DNA of 40,450 nt from an uncultured Opitutia bacterium (GTDB lineage: Bacteria > Verrucomicrobiota > Verrucomicrobiia > Opitutales > UBA953), in assembly GCA_903925205.1 (NCBI GenBank), contig CAIYEN010000104.1, positions 1 through 40,450 on the forward strand, given 5' to 3'. The translations under genes and the position numbers were made by a program. Below the pieces are notes generated by a model. That model was given only the letters and a program-made list of their open reading frames with translations. It was not told the DNA's origin and made no database searches. Below are positions 8,658 through 17,345 of this stretch, one piece after another; the stretch's first letter is position 1; each line of letters begins with the position of its first letter.

Positions 8658-11600
8658 TTAGAAGCGGCAGGTGTAGTTCAGCTTGAGGTCGGAAGCAGAC
8701 TTCACGCCATTACCGGAACGGACTTCATACGAGAAGCCCGCGGAACTGGACTCGCTCAAGCTGACCTTCAGGTTGAGGCCACCACGGAACTGATCCTTAC
8801 CGAAGCCGTAGGTGTTGACCGTGAAGGCGGTGGCCGAAGCGGCATCTGCGAAGCTCGCAGTGATTCCGTTGGTGCCATTGCCAAGGTCGTGCTCGTAGGC
8901 GGCGGAAAGCCCCAGCGCCAACTTATCCGACAACTTGTAGGTGAACTCCGTGCCGACTTCGACGAGGGACAAAGCCTGGGAGAAGGCGGCAACATTCAAG
9001 TTAGCACCCGTCCCCGTCTCCGCGATCGTATCCATCGTGCCCTTATTGCGGCTGAGACCGACGAAGGGCGTGAAGCCCGCCAGAGGTGCCAACGACAGGC
9101 GAGCCATGACGGAAGAGCCACCCAACTTGGCATTACTGAAGGCCTGACCCGAGCGAACGCCCGAGACCTTCTCAACGCCCGAGGTGAAGCCAAGGTCCAA
9201 GCGGGCCGCGCCAAAGTCCGTCCCGAAGCCCAGGCCCAAGGTTTGGCCCGTCATCTTTGAGGCAAACCCGCTAGCGGCCACATTGCCATGGTCCGTAGCG
9301 ACCATGATCGAGACCTTGCTGTTCTGGCCCAGGCCATGCGTCGCGAGCGCGTAGGTCGAATTCACGTCGAATTCCCCATTCAGGCTGGTCGGCGAAGCCT
9401 TGGCCGTGGCCTTGGAGGCATCATAACCCAGCTGGTAGGTCCAGACATCGCCCGCCGGAGCTGCCGCCAGCAAGGAGCGCGCAAGGGAGTGGGCATTGCG
9501 GGCACCCATCTGAGCGACCGTGCCGTAGGACTCAGGCGAGAGCGCATCCAGGGCCGCCCCGACGTCCGCAGACAAGAGCACACCCGCGGCAGCCGCCCCG
9601 ACATCGGTCGCAGCGAGGTAAGCCTTCGCCGTCGAGGTCGTCGAACCAGCGCCATTCTTGATCACCGTACCGTTGGTGACGCCATCAGCCCAGAGAGCCG
9701 CCCCGACCGCGACGCGATTGGCGACCGCGGTGTCATAATCCGCAAAGGTCTGGGTTTCCGTTAGGCCCGTGCCGAAGAGCGTGCCCGTGGAGGCCTGATA
9801 AAGAACCTGCGCCGCCTGGGTATTACGGTCGAGCGTACCGAAAGCACCAGCATAGGTGCCGGCGATGATGGCGCGGAAACTCTGACCACGAGCCGGATCA
9901 AAGCCGTTGAACTTGGTCACTCGCAGCGTGGAAGTCGCATTGGCCGTGAAGGTACCGGAGACATTGAGTTGGTCGAAGCCGGCCGGATTGACGCCGGCGG
10001 CGGTGCCGCCCACTTCGATGTCCAAGACGGCATTTTCCGTGTAGTTGCCGGTGATGGTCAAGATGCCCGGCGAATTGCCCGGAGAGACCGTGCCGAAGTT
10101 GGTAACGTTACCGTTGATACGACCCGAACCCTTGAGGGTACCGCCATTGAAGACGGTCACGCTCGGAGAATTTACCGTACCATTGATGGTCAAGATACCC
10201 GCCGAAACGTTAGTGTTACCGGAGTAGGTATTGATGCCCGTGAGGATGGCTTCGCCCGAACCAACCTTCCAGAGCTGACCATTACCGGAAATCGAACCGG
10301 ACAACGTGGTCGTGCCGGTCGTATCGATGACCCCACCCGTACCACTCAAGGTGATGGCGTTCGAGATAGTCGAAATGCCCGAAGCACTCAGGGTGGCACC
10401 GTCCAAGGTGTAGATCCCGTTCGTCAGAACCGGGACGCTGCTCTTGCTATTGATGGCGATCAGCTGACCCCCTTCAAAGAGGCCGAAGGTGTCGGTACCC
10501 GAAACCAGCGCATGATTCTGCAGGGCGATCAAGAACCACTTGGTGCCATCGTTGATGAGCGTGGAGATATCAATGATACCCGAGGTTTCTTCATCGATGG
10601 TACGGAAGTCGGCACCGCCCGTTAAGAAACGCGTGCGATCCGACTCAAGAATCTGCAGGGCGCTGGCTGCAGGGTTAGCGGCGTTCGGGTCAATGACCCA
10701 GTGCTTCGCGATGTAGGCTACGTTACCCGGGTCTTCCTGGACGTAGATCAGGCCGTCGTTGCCGACGGTCAGGTTGTCGAACGAGCGGGCGACATCGCCA
10801 TCGCGGCCACGCAAGCTGGCGCTATCAACGATGAGCGAGATGGCACCACCCTGGGTGAAGTCGCTCGTATTGCCGAAGACCAACTTGTAGAGACGCGACG
10901 TCTGGGTCACACCAACCGTGCCACCGGTCGGAATAATGGAAGCACCTGTGGTGTTGAAAACGAAGGTCGAGGCGTTGAGCCAAGCGCCGTCTTCCGGACG
11001 GGCGAATTCGGTGACACCCGCGGTCGTCGAGGCGGTCTGGAAAGTCGCCCCAGGAGTCGTGCCCCAATTCGACGTCGAGAAGGTCGGAGCAACCAAGGCG
11101 AACGTGCCGTTAATGGCACCAGCGGATTCGCGGGTGACTGCACCGTTCGCATAGTTCGCACCACCGTTGGTGACCTTGACGCCATAAAGCACGCCGTTGG
11201 TCAAACCCGCCATGTCGATTGCCGTACCGGCGTTGGACTTGTTGCCGACCCAGAGGTACACTTGGCCCGGGGTCGAGTCATCGGTACCCGCCACAATCGT
11301 CTTATTGGCCGCGGTGCCCGTCAGGAAAGGGTTCGCGAGCAAATTCTCGATCGAGTAGCGACCCAAGTGAGGGAGCTCATAAACCTTCCCCATGTCAGTG
11401 CCCGTCGCCACCCAGGCAAACCCCCGACCTTCGTTGCCGGTCTCTTCGCCGTTGAGGAAGATGCGGCCATTGTAGCCCAGACCCGTGGTTGCGTTATAGA
11501 AGGCGCTCACCGGAGCAAGGTCAGCCGAGCAAAGGCGTCCGATCTGCGTTGTGGTGCCTGCGGACCACGTGCTGGTGGTTGCGTTCCAGAGGTAAAGGTT

Positions 11601-11993
11601 ATTGGCCGAGGAAAGGAAATCTGTGCCCGAGAGGACGCGCCAGGTGCTCTTGTCGATGACCCAACTCGAAACGAATGCGCCAGTCGAACCATGGGCACGG
11701 ACGATACCGTTGGTCTGCCCCAGCTCCTGATTGACCAACAAGGTGAACGTGCCGTCGTTATTATCAAAGGCTCCCATACCGTCGGGAACTCCAACCATGC
11801 GATAGCCATTCAAGGCAGCATCGCCGGTCGTCAATACCGAGAGGGCCGACCAATTCGGCGCCATCACAGTGACGTAAGGCGACTGCGAGCTGGACGGGCC
11901 CGTAGAGGTCGTGGGGAGGGCAAAGGCTGCGGTGGAGAACGCCGCAGCAACGAGGAACGATCGGGATAGGTGGTGCATGGAGGAGGTTCGCAT
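8658..11993 (-). CDS. PhoX/DUF839-like autotransporter with PATR repeat and beta-barrel
   Basis: Large surface protein of 1111 aa. A signal peptide (LVAAAFSTAAFA) is followed by a passenger of about 30-500 that resembles PhoX/DUF839 beta-propeller phosphatases: VPDGMGAFDNNDGTFTLLVN, GRIFLNGEETGNEGRGFAW and the acidic TEFARPEDGAWL. Next comes a Gly/Thr/Asn-rich beta-helix (about 530-700) with an autotransporter-associated repeat (SGEAILTGINTYSGNTNVSA). The C-terminal ~250 residues form a beta-barrel ending in aromatic F (KLNYTCRF). Phosphatase activity is inference; the DUF839-like assignment is from remembered motifs. The start is fixed by AAAGGAG ten bases upstream of ATG 11993, the only clear Shine-Dalgarno I noticed in the window. 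A Pho box lies just upstream, which agrees with a phosphate-scavenging role. Confidence 0.75.
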   Translation of the reverse strand: MRTSSMHHLSRSFLVAAAFSTAAFALPTTSTGPSSSQSPYVTVMAPNWSALSVLTTGDAALNGYRMVGVPDGMGAFDNNDGTFTLLVNQELGQTNGIVRAHGSTGAFVSSWVIDKSTWRVLSGTDFLSSANNLYLWNATTSTWSAGTTTQIGRLCSADLAPVSAFYNATTGLGYNGRIFLNGEETGNEGRGFAWVATGTDMGKVYELPHLGRYSIENLLANPFLTGTAANKTIVAGTDDSTPGQVYLWVGNKSNAGTAIDMAGLTNGVLYGVKVTNGGANYANGAVTRESAGAINGTFALVAPTFSTSNWGTTPGATFQTASTTAGVTEFARPEDGAWLNASTFVFNTTGASIIPTGGTVGVTQTSRLYKLVFGNTSDFTQGGAISLIVDSASLRGRDGDVARSFDNLTVGNDGLIYVQEDPGNVAYIAKHWVIDPNAANPAASALQILESDRTRFLTGGADFRTIDEETSGIIDISTLINDGTKWFLIALQNHALVSGTDTFGLFEGGQLIAINSKSSVPVLTNGIYTLDGATLSASGISTISNAITLSGTGGVIDTTGTTTLSGSISGNGQLWKVGSGEAILTGINTYSGNTNVSAGILTINGTVNSPSVTVFNGGTLKGSGRINGNVTNFGTVSPGNSPGILTITGNYTENAVLDIEVGGTAAGVNPAGFDQLNVSGTFTANATSTLRVTKFNGFDPARGQSFRAIIAGTYAGAFGTLDRNTQAAQVLYQASTGTLFGTGLTETQTFADYDTAVANRVAVGAALWADGVTNGTVIKNGAGSTTSTAKAYLAATDVGAAAAGVLLSADVGAALDALSPESYGTVAQMGARNAHSLARSLLAAAPAGDVWTYQLGYDASKATAKASPTSLNGEFDVNSTYALATHGLGQNSKVSIMVATDHGNVAASGFASKMTGQTLGLGFGTDFGAARLDLGFTSGVEKVSGVRSGQAFSNAKLGGSSVMARLSLAPLAGFTPFVGLSRNKGTMDTIAETGTGANLNVAAFSQALSLVEVGTEFTYKLSDKLALGLSAAYEHDLGNGTNGITASFADAASATAFTVNTYGFGKDQFRGGLNLKVSLSESSSAGFSYEVRSGNGVKSASDLKLNYTCRF

Positions 11994-12003
11994 TATCCCG
12001 CGA

Positions 12004-12010
12004 CTCCTTT
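12004..12010 (-). promoter_or_regulatory. Shine-Dalgarno AAAGGAG of the autotransporter gene
   Basis: On the minus strand AAAGGAG precedes ATG 11993 by 10 bases. It favours this ATG over the second in-frame ATG five codons later. It stands out because nearly all other starts here lack such a site. Confidence 0.75.
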
Positions 12011-12018
12011 AACAATTG

Positions 12019-12036
12019 ATGACAGCACGGTGACAG
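12019..12036 (-). promoter_or_regulatory. Candidate Pho box (PhoB-type direct repeat)
   Basis: The minus strand reads CTGTCAC-CGTG-CTGTCAT. Two 7-mers are spaced by 4 bp, and both match the enterobacterial Pho box half-site CTGTCAY at every position. It is oriented toward the PhoX-like autotransporter, 26 bp upstream of its start codon. The 4-bp linker is not A/T-rich, and no convincing -10 hexamer lies at the usual distance, so promoter geometry is uncertain. It may instead be chance or act on the divergent lipoprotein gene. Confidence 0.6.
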
Positions 12037-12094
12037 ACTGGTCATACACCTAACCTTAACTTTTGTCGCAAATGCCATGAATCTGTCCGCCGGC

Positions 12095-12108
12095 GTTACA
12101 TTCGTAAC
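12095..12108. promoter_or_regulatory. Inverted repeat GTTAC-N4-GTAAC
   Basis: A perfect 5-bp palindrome with spacer ATTC lies in the 180-bp divergent region between the autotransporter and the TPR lipoprotein. It is followed by a near direct repeat TCGTAACATC / TCGTAAACATC. It could be an operator for either gene; the regulator is unknown. Confidence 0.3.
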
Positions 12109-12173
12109 ATCGCTGTCGTAAACATCTCCATTGCCGACCCGCCGAACCGAGGCCACCCTCTCAGCTTCTCCTT

Positions 12174-12773
12174 ATGTTTCGTGTCGTTTTATTCGCCGGT
12201 GGGCTCACCTTGCTCGTCGCCTGCACTCCCAGCGACCAGTCGCCGGTAGCCACTGTACCCTCCGAGAAAGCCCGTGAAGCCTTACAAATCGCTACGGCCG
12301 CCCGCGCGGCCAGCAGCGCAGGAGATTTTGCCGCCGCCGCCAAGGGGTACGAAGACTATCTGGCCGCGCTGGCCACCAACCCCGACCGCGACCCCGCTGA
12401 TTACGCCAATGGACTCACGCAACTAGCCGGTTGTTATTACCGCTTAAAGTTCTTCGCCCGGGCGGCGTCCTCCTACCGTGAAGCCCTCGCCTGTGAGACG
12501 GTCCGGCTCGGGCCCGACCACGAAGACGTCGCTGGCCTTTGGAGCATCTTAGGGAGTTTGGAACTACGACGGGGCAACGCGGCCGAAGCCGAACGCATCC
12601 AACGCATGCTCTTAGCCGGTGAATACCGAAAGCATGCCCGGGGCCGCCGCGAGGCCGCCACCATCCTGACCAACCTAGCCGAGGCCCTCGAAGCCCAAGG
12701 AAAGGCCGCCGAAGCCGCCCAGGCCCGCCAAGAGGCCAAAGACATCCGGCACAAGCTGTGCGACGAATGCTAG
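12174..12773 (+). CDS. TPR-containing lipoprotein
   Basis: A 199-residue predicted lipoprotein. The signal peptide ends in a lipobox (LTLLVAC, Cys near residue 17), so it should be anchored to a membrane facing the periplasm. The mature part is mostly alpha-helical, Ala-rich, and contains tetratricopeptide-like helical pairs (AGDFAAAAKGYEDYLAAL; YYRLKFFARAASSYREALAC; LEAQGKAAEAAQARQEAKDI). TPRs usually scaffold protein contacts; no partner can be named. The start lies after a pyrimidine leader (CTCAGCTTCTCCTT). It is upstream of dnaG with a 127-bp gap that contains repeats, so it is probably a separate transcription unit. Confidence 0.75.
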   Translation: MFRVVLFAGGLTLLVACTPSDQSPVATVPSEKAREALQIATAARAASSAGDFAAAAKGYEDYLAALATNPDRDPADYANGLTQLAGCYYRLKFFARAASSYREALACETVRLGPDHEDVAGLWSILGSLELRRGNAAEAERIQRMLLAGEYRKHARGRREAATILTNLAEALEAQGKAAEAAQARQEAKDIRHKLCDEC

Positions 12774-12789
12774 GCTAGGACTTTCCCGC

Positions 12790-12898
12790 CACCCCTTGAC
12801 AGATTAAGCCCCTTAGGCACCCCTAAGTGGGAACATCCGCGGCGGAATGGGAACTAAATGAGGTTGCCCAGCCCCGCTTGACACGCACCCCTTGACAG
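12790..12898 (+). repeat. 13-bp direct repeats and hairpin before dnaG
   Basis: CACCCCTTGACAG occurs exactly twice (12790-12802 and 12886-12898), 96 bp apart. A third TTGACA lies at 12878-12883. Between them CCCCTTAGG-CACC-CCTAAGTGGG (12809-12831) can form a hairpin with a 6-bp perfect core. TTGACA equals the sigma-70 -35 consensus, so this could be a promoter or regulatory cluster for dnaG-rpoD, but no good -10 elements are visible at 16-18 bp. Confidence 0.5.
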
Positions 12899-12900
12899 CC

Positions 12901-14757
12901 GTGGCCCGAATATCCCGCAGATCCATCGACGACCTTCGCCAAAGGGCCGACATCGTCGCGTTGGCGGGCGACTACACCCAGATGAAGCAGCGCGGGCGCG
13001 ACTGGTGGGGCCTGAGCCCCTTTAAGTCCGAGAAAAGCCCTTCCTTTAAGGTCAACCCCGACACGGGGCTCTGGTATTGCTTCAGCACGCAACAAGGCGG
13101 CGACGTCTTCAAACTCGTCATGAACCGCGAAGGGCTCGACTTCCCGGAGTCCATCGAACGCGTGGCCATGCGCTTCGGCTTTCAGCTGGAATACGAGAAC
13201 GGTGGTGAAACGAGCTCCGAACGTTCGATGCGCGGACAGCTCCTGGAAATCCACGAGCTGGTCACCGACTACTGGCGCCGGTGCTTCCTTGAAGACGCCG
13301 TCCATGGTGAATGGATTAAGCACTACTGGACGGAGAAGCGCCGCTTCGACCTCGCGGTCGCCGATGACTTCGGCATCGGCTTCGCCCCCGTCGACGACTC
13401 CAAGCTCATCCCCGGGCTCCTCAAGAAAGGCTACAGCAAAGAAGCCTTGGCGCAGACCGGCCTATTCTTCGGCACGGACCGCGTGCCCGACCCTGCCCGC
13501 TGGCGGTGCCGCTTCCGCGGGCGGCTCGTCATCCCCATCCGCGATATCCAGGGCCGCGTCATCGCCTTCACGGCCCGCACGCTTGATATTACGCCCCAGG
13601 ACGACCCCTCGCGCGAGGCCAAGTACGTCAATTCGCCCGAAACAGAACTCTTCAAAAAGTCGCGCACGGTCTTCAACCTCGACCGGGCCCGCACCATCCG
13701 TAAAGGCGAAGAGCCCTTTATCCTTGTCGAAGGCCAACTGGATGCCATCCGCTGCCACTCCGCCGGCATCCCCGGCGTGATCGCCGCCCAAGGCACCGCA
13801 GTCACCGAGGAGCACCTCTCGCAACTCCGTCGGTTCACACAACGCCTCATCGTCTTCCTGGATGCGGATGCCGCCGGCCAAAAGGCGGCGCTTCGACTCC
13901 TGCCAATCGGCTTGCGGGAAGGCCTCGACATTCGGTTTCTTTCACTGCCGGGCGGAAAGGACCCCGACGAATACTTTTCCACGCATTCCGCCGAGGCTTG
14001 GCCGGCGCTGGTCCTCACCGCCCGCAGCGCGATGCAGTTCTGCGTCCAGTCCATCATCCCTGAGGGCTCGAGCAATATGCCGCTCGCGCAACGCCTCGCG
14101 CTGCTCGAAACCCTCTTCCCCATCGTCGAGCAAGCCGGCGCCGAGGAAATCGTCCGGGAGGCCCTCAACGAAGCCGCGCGGCACGCGGGCATCGGCATCC
14201 GCGAGATGCACATGGCCTACGAACGCCACTTAGCCACCGTCGCAGCCCAACGCCCGGCCGCCCAGCTGGGGCGAGCTGAACCCGTCGAGGTCCCGCCTGT
14301 CAAGGGGGGGGGCTTGACAACCCCCGAGGAAGACCTGATATTGCTCCTTCTCCGGCATGAATCGTTCTTCCTTCCAATCGCCCAAGCGTTACCGCTGGAA
14401 TGGATCGAGCAAGCCGGCCGCGGAGGCAGCCTCCTGATGGCCCTTTTGAACGAAGCGGTCCACGGGCACTTCCACGGCGTCCGCGAGGCGATCAATGCCC
14501 TCGACGACGACCTGCGCGACGAAGCCGCGCGCCTCTCGTCGGTTCCCCAGGTGGACACCGATAAGCACGAAGAACTGCTCATCCGCGCCAACAGCATCCT
14601 TAAGGCCTTCCATCAGCGCCAACTTCAAGTCCAAACCCGCCGACTCGATTCACTGATCGCCTCGACCCCCCGGGAAGACATCGCGGCTTTGAATACGCTG
14701 CAGGCCCAGAAAATCGCGCTGCGTAAGGCGCACACGACCCCTCCCTCCCTTTCCTAA
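12901..14757 (+). CDS. dnaG: DNA primase DnaG with degenerate zinc domain
   Basis: Primase synthesises RNA primers at the replication fork with DnaB helicase. The start is taken at GTG 12901 ([19 protein letters not shown]), which matches family N-termini; the track begins at TTG 12892, three codons upstream. An N-terminal CHC2-like domain (about 1-100) is followed by the RNA polymerase/Toprim core, with VEGQLD (Glu near 277) and LDADAAG (Asp 321/323), and a C-terminal helicase-binding region (about 470-618). In the zinc domain the segment [11 protein letters not shown]...[10 protein letters not shown] keeps only one of the four usual ligands: Cys/His positions are Ser39, Lys42 and Thr63, with Cys60 retained. 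A run of nine G encodes the linker near residue 467. It is followed by rpoD after 5 bp, the conserved macromolecular-synthesis arrangement without rpsU. Confidence 0.95.
   Translation: MARISRRSIDDLRQRADIVALAGDYTQMKQRGRDWWGLSPFKSEKSPSFKVNPDTGLWYCFSTQQGGDVFKLVMNREGLDFPESIERVAMRFGFQLEYENGGETSSERSMRGQLLEIHELVTDYWRRCFLEDAVHGEWIKHYWTEKRRFDLAVADDFGIGFAPVDDSKLIPGLLKKGYSKEALAQTGLFFGTDRVPDPARWRCRFRGRLVIPIRDIQGRVIAFTARTLDITPQDDPSREAKYVNSPETELFKKSRTVFNLDRARTIRKGEEPFILVEGQLDAIRCHSAGIPGVIAAQGTAVTEEHLSQLRRFTQRLIVFLDADAAGQKAALRLLPIGLREGLDIRFLSLPGGKDPDEYFSTHSAEAWPALVLTARSAMQFCVQSIIPEGSSNMPLAQRLALLETLFPIVEQAGAEEIVREALNEAARHAGIGIREMHMAYERHLATVAAQRPAAQLGRAEPVEVPPVKGGGLTTPEEDLILLLLRHESFFLPIAQALPLEWIEQAGRGGSLLMALLNEAVHGHFHGVREAINALDDDLRDEAARLSSVPQVDTDKHEELLIRANSILKAFHQRQLQVQTRRLDSLIASTPREDIAALNTLQAQKIALRKAHTTPPSLS
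14298..14319. repeat. G9 tract flanked by a perfect inverted repeat inside dnaG
   Basis: TGTCAAG, eight further G, and CTTGACA form a 7-bp perfect inverted repeat around a homopolymer; the total G run is nine (14304-14312). It encodes Val-Lys-Gly-Gly-Gly-Leu-Thr in the primase linker. Homopolymer length changes here would frameshift the protein before its helicase-binding domain. CTTGACA is the same heptamer repeated upstream of dnaG. Confidence 0.7.
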
Positions 14758-14762
14758 TATCC

Positions 14763-16904
14763 ATGCCCGACAAGAACGCGAAGAAATCCACCAGCAAAGC
14801 CGTCAAGGCCCCCGCGAAAGCGGCCCCCGCCAAGGCCAAAGCCCCCGTGAAGCCGGCCCCTAAGGTCGCCGCTAAGCCGGTGAAGCCCGTGGCCAAGGCC
14901 CCGGTCAAAGCCGTCGTCGCCCCGAAAGCAGCCGTCGCGCCTAAGGCCGCTTCACCGAAAGCCGGGGCTAAGCTCCCGCCCGCGCCCGTCAAAGCCACTC
15001 CCGCCGTGAAGGCCGCCGCCCCGACGCCCAAGGCCGCCGCCCCGGCGCCGAAGCCCTCGACGGTCAAGGTGAGCAAACAGGTCGTCCCACAGAAACCGGC
15101 CCCGGCCCTCAAAGCCCCGACCCCTTCCATCACCAAGGACGTTAACGAAAAGGTCCAGCAGCTCGTCGTCCTCTCAAAGAAGAACGGCTTCGTCACCGTC
15201 CAGAATATCAACGAGGTCATCCCCGACAGCGCCACTGACCCGGAGTTGATTGAGAACATCATGAACATTCTCGACAACCTCGAGATCAAGTTGCTCGACG
15301 AAGACGAAGTCGAAACCTACCAGCGCAAGATTGACGAGTCCGAGGAAGAAGCGGCCCGCGTGGTCCCGGCCGACGCCCCGTACGACCCCTTTAACGTGTA
15401 CCTCAAGCAGATGGGCCACAAGCCCCTGCTCACCCGCGAACAGGAAGTCGAGATCTCCAAGCGCATCGAAGATGCCGAACTGCGCGCCCAGGAATTCCTT
15501 TTCTCCTGCTGGCTCACCCTCCCCTACCAGCTCGACCTCGCCCTCAAGGTCCTGCGGAAGGAAGAACGCTTCGACAAGGTCGTCATCGATAAGAAGGTCG
15601 AATCGCGCGACGCTTATTACAAGATGCTCCCGAAGGCCACCGAGGAGTGCACCAAGCTTCAGGTCCGCCTCGATAAGGGCTGGCAGAAATACCTCGAGGA
15701 AACCGATGAAGCCAAGCGCCCCAAGACCCGGGAGGCTTACCGCAAGCTCGAGCTCGCCAGCAAGGAAGGCTGTAAGGATATCCTCCGTAAATTCTGCTTC
15801 AAAATGAAGCTCTTCGAGGAGTGGTTGGAGCTCCCCGAGCTCAAGGCCGACCTCGAAGACTGCCGCAACCTCATTGAGCCCGCACCGGTCATGCGTGGCA
15901 ACGTCCGCGCCAAGCTCGCGCGCAAACCCGAGATCTCCGCGACCCGGGCCAAGGAAGTGGAACGCCGCTGGCGCCTACTCCCCACCGAGCTGCTGCACCT
16001 CGTCCGTAACGTGCGCAAGCACATGGACGAAGCCCAGAAGGCGAAGACCGAGATGGTCGAGCACAACCTCCGCCTCGTGATCTCCATCGCGAAGAAGTAC
16101 CAGAACCGCGGCCTCCTCTTCACCGACCTCATCCAGGAAGGCAACATGGGCCTCGTGAAGGCCGTCGAGAAGTTTGAATACCGCCGCGGCTATAAGTTCT
16201 CCACGTACGCCACCTGGTGGATCCGCCAAGCCATCACCCGCTCGATTGCCGACCAGGCACGCACCATCCGCATCCCGGTTCACATGATCGAAACGCTGAA
16301 CAAGGTGATGCAGGTCCAGAAGCAGCTCACGCAGGAACTGGGCCATGAACCGACCGCCGAAGAGGTCGCCAACGAGATGAACATGGCCATCGAACGCGTC
16401 CAACAGATCATGAAGATGGCCCAGCAACCCATCTCGCTGCAATCGCCCGTCGGCGACGGCGAAGACACTTCTCTCGGCGACTTCATCGAAGACAAGTCGG
16501 CCGAAAACCCTTCGGACACAGCGTCCACCCGCCTCCTGCGCGAGAAGATTGATTTCGTCCTTCGCTCCCTCGCCGAACGCGAGAAGGAAGTCCTAATCCT
16601 CCGTTTCGGCCTGCTCGACGGGGTCCAACGCACCCTGGAAGAAGTCGGCCGTCACTTCAAGGTGACCCGCGAACGTATCCGCCAGATTGAAGCCAAGGCC
16701 CTCCGCAAGATGCGTCACCCGACGCGCATGCGCCAACTTCAAGGGATGTTCGAAGGCGAACTCGACACCTCCGGTCCAGGTTTTGACCAGTTTATCGATG
16801 CGGAAACGGCGGCGGAAAAGTCCGCCGAACCCTCCCTGCCGAGTGCCACGCTCGAGGCTTTCCGACTCAAGGGGAACGAGCCGCACGACCCGAACCGTCT
16901 GTGA
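14763..16904 (+). CDS. rpoD: Housekeeping sigma factor with long Lys/Ala/Pro-rich N-terminal tail
   Basis: Primary sigma-70 factor, 713 aa. After a tail of about 120 residues composed almost only of K, A, P and V (for example [20 protein letters not shown]) come region 1.1 ([20 protein letters not shown], about 122-190), region 1.2 ([20 protein letters not shown]), a helical non-conserved region, region 2 with [12 protein letters not shown] and [17 protein letters not shown] (to about 505), region 3, and region 4.2 helix-turn-helix ([20 protein letters not shown], about 623-655). The tail resembles histone-H1-like bacterial sequences and would be strongly basic. It is transcribed after dnaG (5-bp gap) and its stop overlaps the start of a small lipoprotein gene (GTGA). 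Confidence 0.95.
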   Translation: MPDKNAKKSTSKAVKAPAKAAPAKAKAPVKPAPKVAAKPVKPVAKAPVKAVVAPKAAVAPKAASPKAGAKLPPAPVKATPAVKAAAPTPKAAAPAPKPSTVKVSKQVVPQKPAPALKAPTPSITKDVNEKVQQLVVLSKKNGFVTVQNINEVIPDSATDPELIENIMNILDNLEIKLLDEDEVETYQRKIDESEEEAARVVPADAPYDPFNVYLKQMGHKPLLTREQEVEISKRIEDAELRAQEFLFSCWLTLPYQLDLALKVLRKEERFDKVVIDKKVESRDAYYKMLPKATEECTKLQVRLDKGWQKYLEETDEAKRPKTREAYRKLELASKEGCKDILRKFCFKMKLFEEWLELPELKADLEDCRNLIEPAPVMRGNVRAKLARKPEISATRAKEVERRWRLLPTELLHLVRNVRKHMDEAQKAKTEMVEHNLRLVISIAKKYQNRGLLFTDLIQEGNMGLVKAVEKFEYRRGYKFSTYATWWIRQAITRSIADQARTIRIPVHMIETLNKVMQVQKQLTQELGHEPTAEEVANEMNMAIERVQQIMKMAQQPISLQSPVGDGEDTSLGDFIEDKSAENPSDTASTRLLREKIDFVLRSLAEREKEVLILRFGLLDGVQRTLEEVGRHFKVTRERIRQIEAKALRKMRHPTRMRQLQGMFEGELDTSGPGFDQFIDAETAAEKSAEPSLPSATLEAFRLKGNEPHDPNRL

Positions 16905-17311
16905 GCCGCGTTGCCTGCATCGCCGCCTGCCTACTTCTCGTAGGGTGCGCGGTCGATCAGCCTACCCCGCCACCCAGCGTCGAACCCGGCGGTGAATTCG
17001 CCCGTCCCACCGGTACCAGCCGTAACCTTCGGCTGGGCTTCGTCGGTCACAACCCAACCGCGTCGGGCCCGCAATTAGTGCAACTAGCACGCACCGCGAG
17101 TGAGCTCGCCCTCAAAAAGGATGAGCTGGTGGTGAGTCGCTCCCGTGACCTCAAACCCACGGCCCTCTTACGGATTGTGGAGATTCGTGGCCTAGCGGCC
17201 CTCGCGGTCGTGCTCCGCGGACAGCCGGGTGCCAACGAGGAGATTGTCTTACCTTCCAGTCCGTTGCGCCTGCAGGCCGAAGCCTTGCCAGCGCCCCCTC
17301 CCGGCTCTTGA
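16901..17311 (+). CDS. Small lipoprotein coupled to rpoD
   Basis: A 136-residue predicted lipoprotein of unknown function. The GTG start overlaps the rpoD stop by 4 bp. The signal peptide [16 protein letters not shown] ends with a lipobox Cys at about 16, followed by a Pro-rich spacer ([12 protein letters not shown]). The mature domain of about 95 residues alternates beta strands and helices ([40 protein letters not shown]), which loosely suggests a small beta-barrel domain. I do not recognise the family. Translational coupling to a sigma factor is unexpected for an envelope protein and may just reflect compaction. Confidence 0.65.
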   Translation: MSRVACIAACLLLVGCAVDQPTPPPSVEPGGEFARPTGTSRNLRLGFVGHNPTASGPQLVQLARTASELALKKDELVVSRSRDLKPTALLRIVEIRGLAALAVVLRGQPGANEEIVLPSSPLRLQAEALPAPPPGS

Positions 17312-17345
17312 CCTCCGGGGCAACCCTGCCCACGTTGCACCTTCC

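Noticed and set aside
10701-11969. Long plus-strand ORF (422 aa) opposite the autotransporter
   Set aside because: Composition is Arg/Gly-rich without domains, and it is fully antisense to a gene with clear signal peptide, repeat and barrel. Shadow ORF of GC-rich DNA.
12796-12883. TTGACA hexamers as definite sigma-70 promoters
   Set aside because: No matching -10 hexamer was found at 16-18 bp for any of the three, so only a general regulatory note was kept.
14600-15289. Minus-strand 229-aa Ala/Gly/Leu-rich ORF opposite the rpoD tail
   Set aside because: It is the reverse of the repetitive Lys/Ala/Pro codons, which read as Leu/Gly/Ala; hydrophobic look is an artefact.
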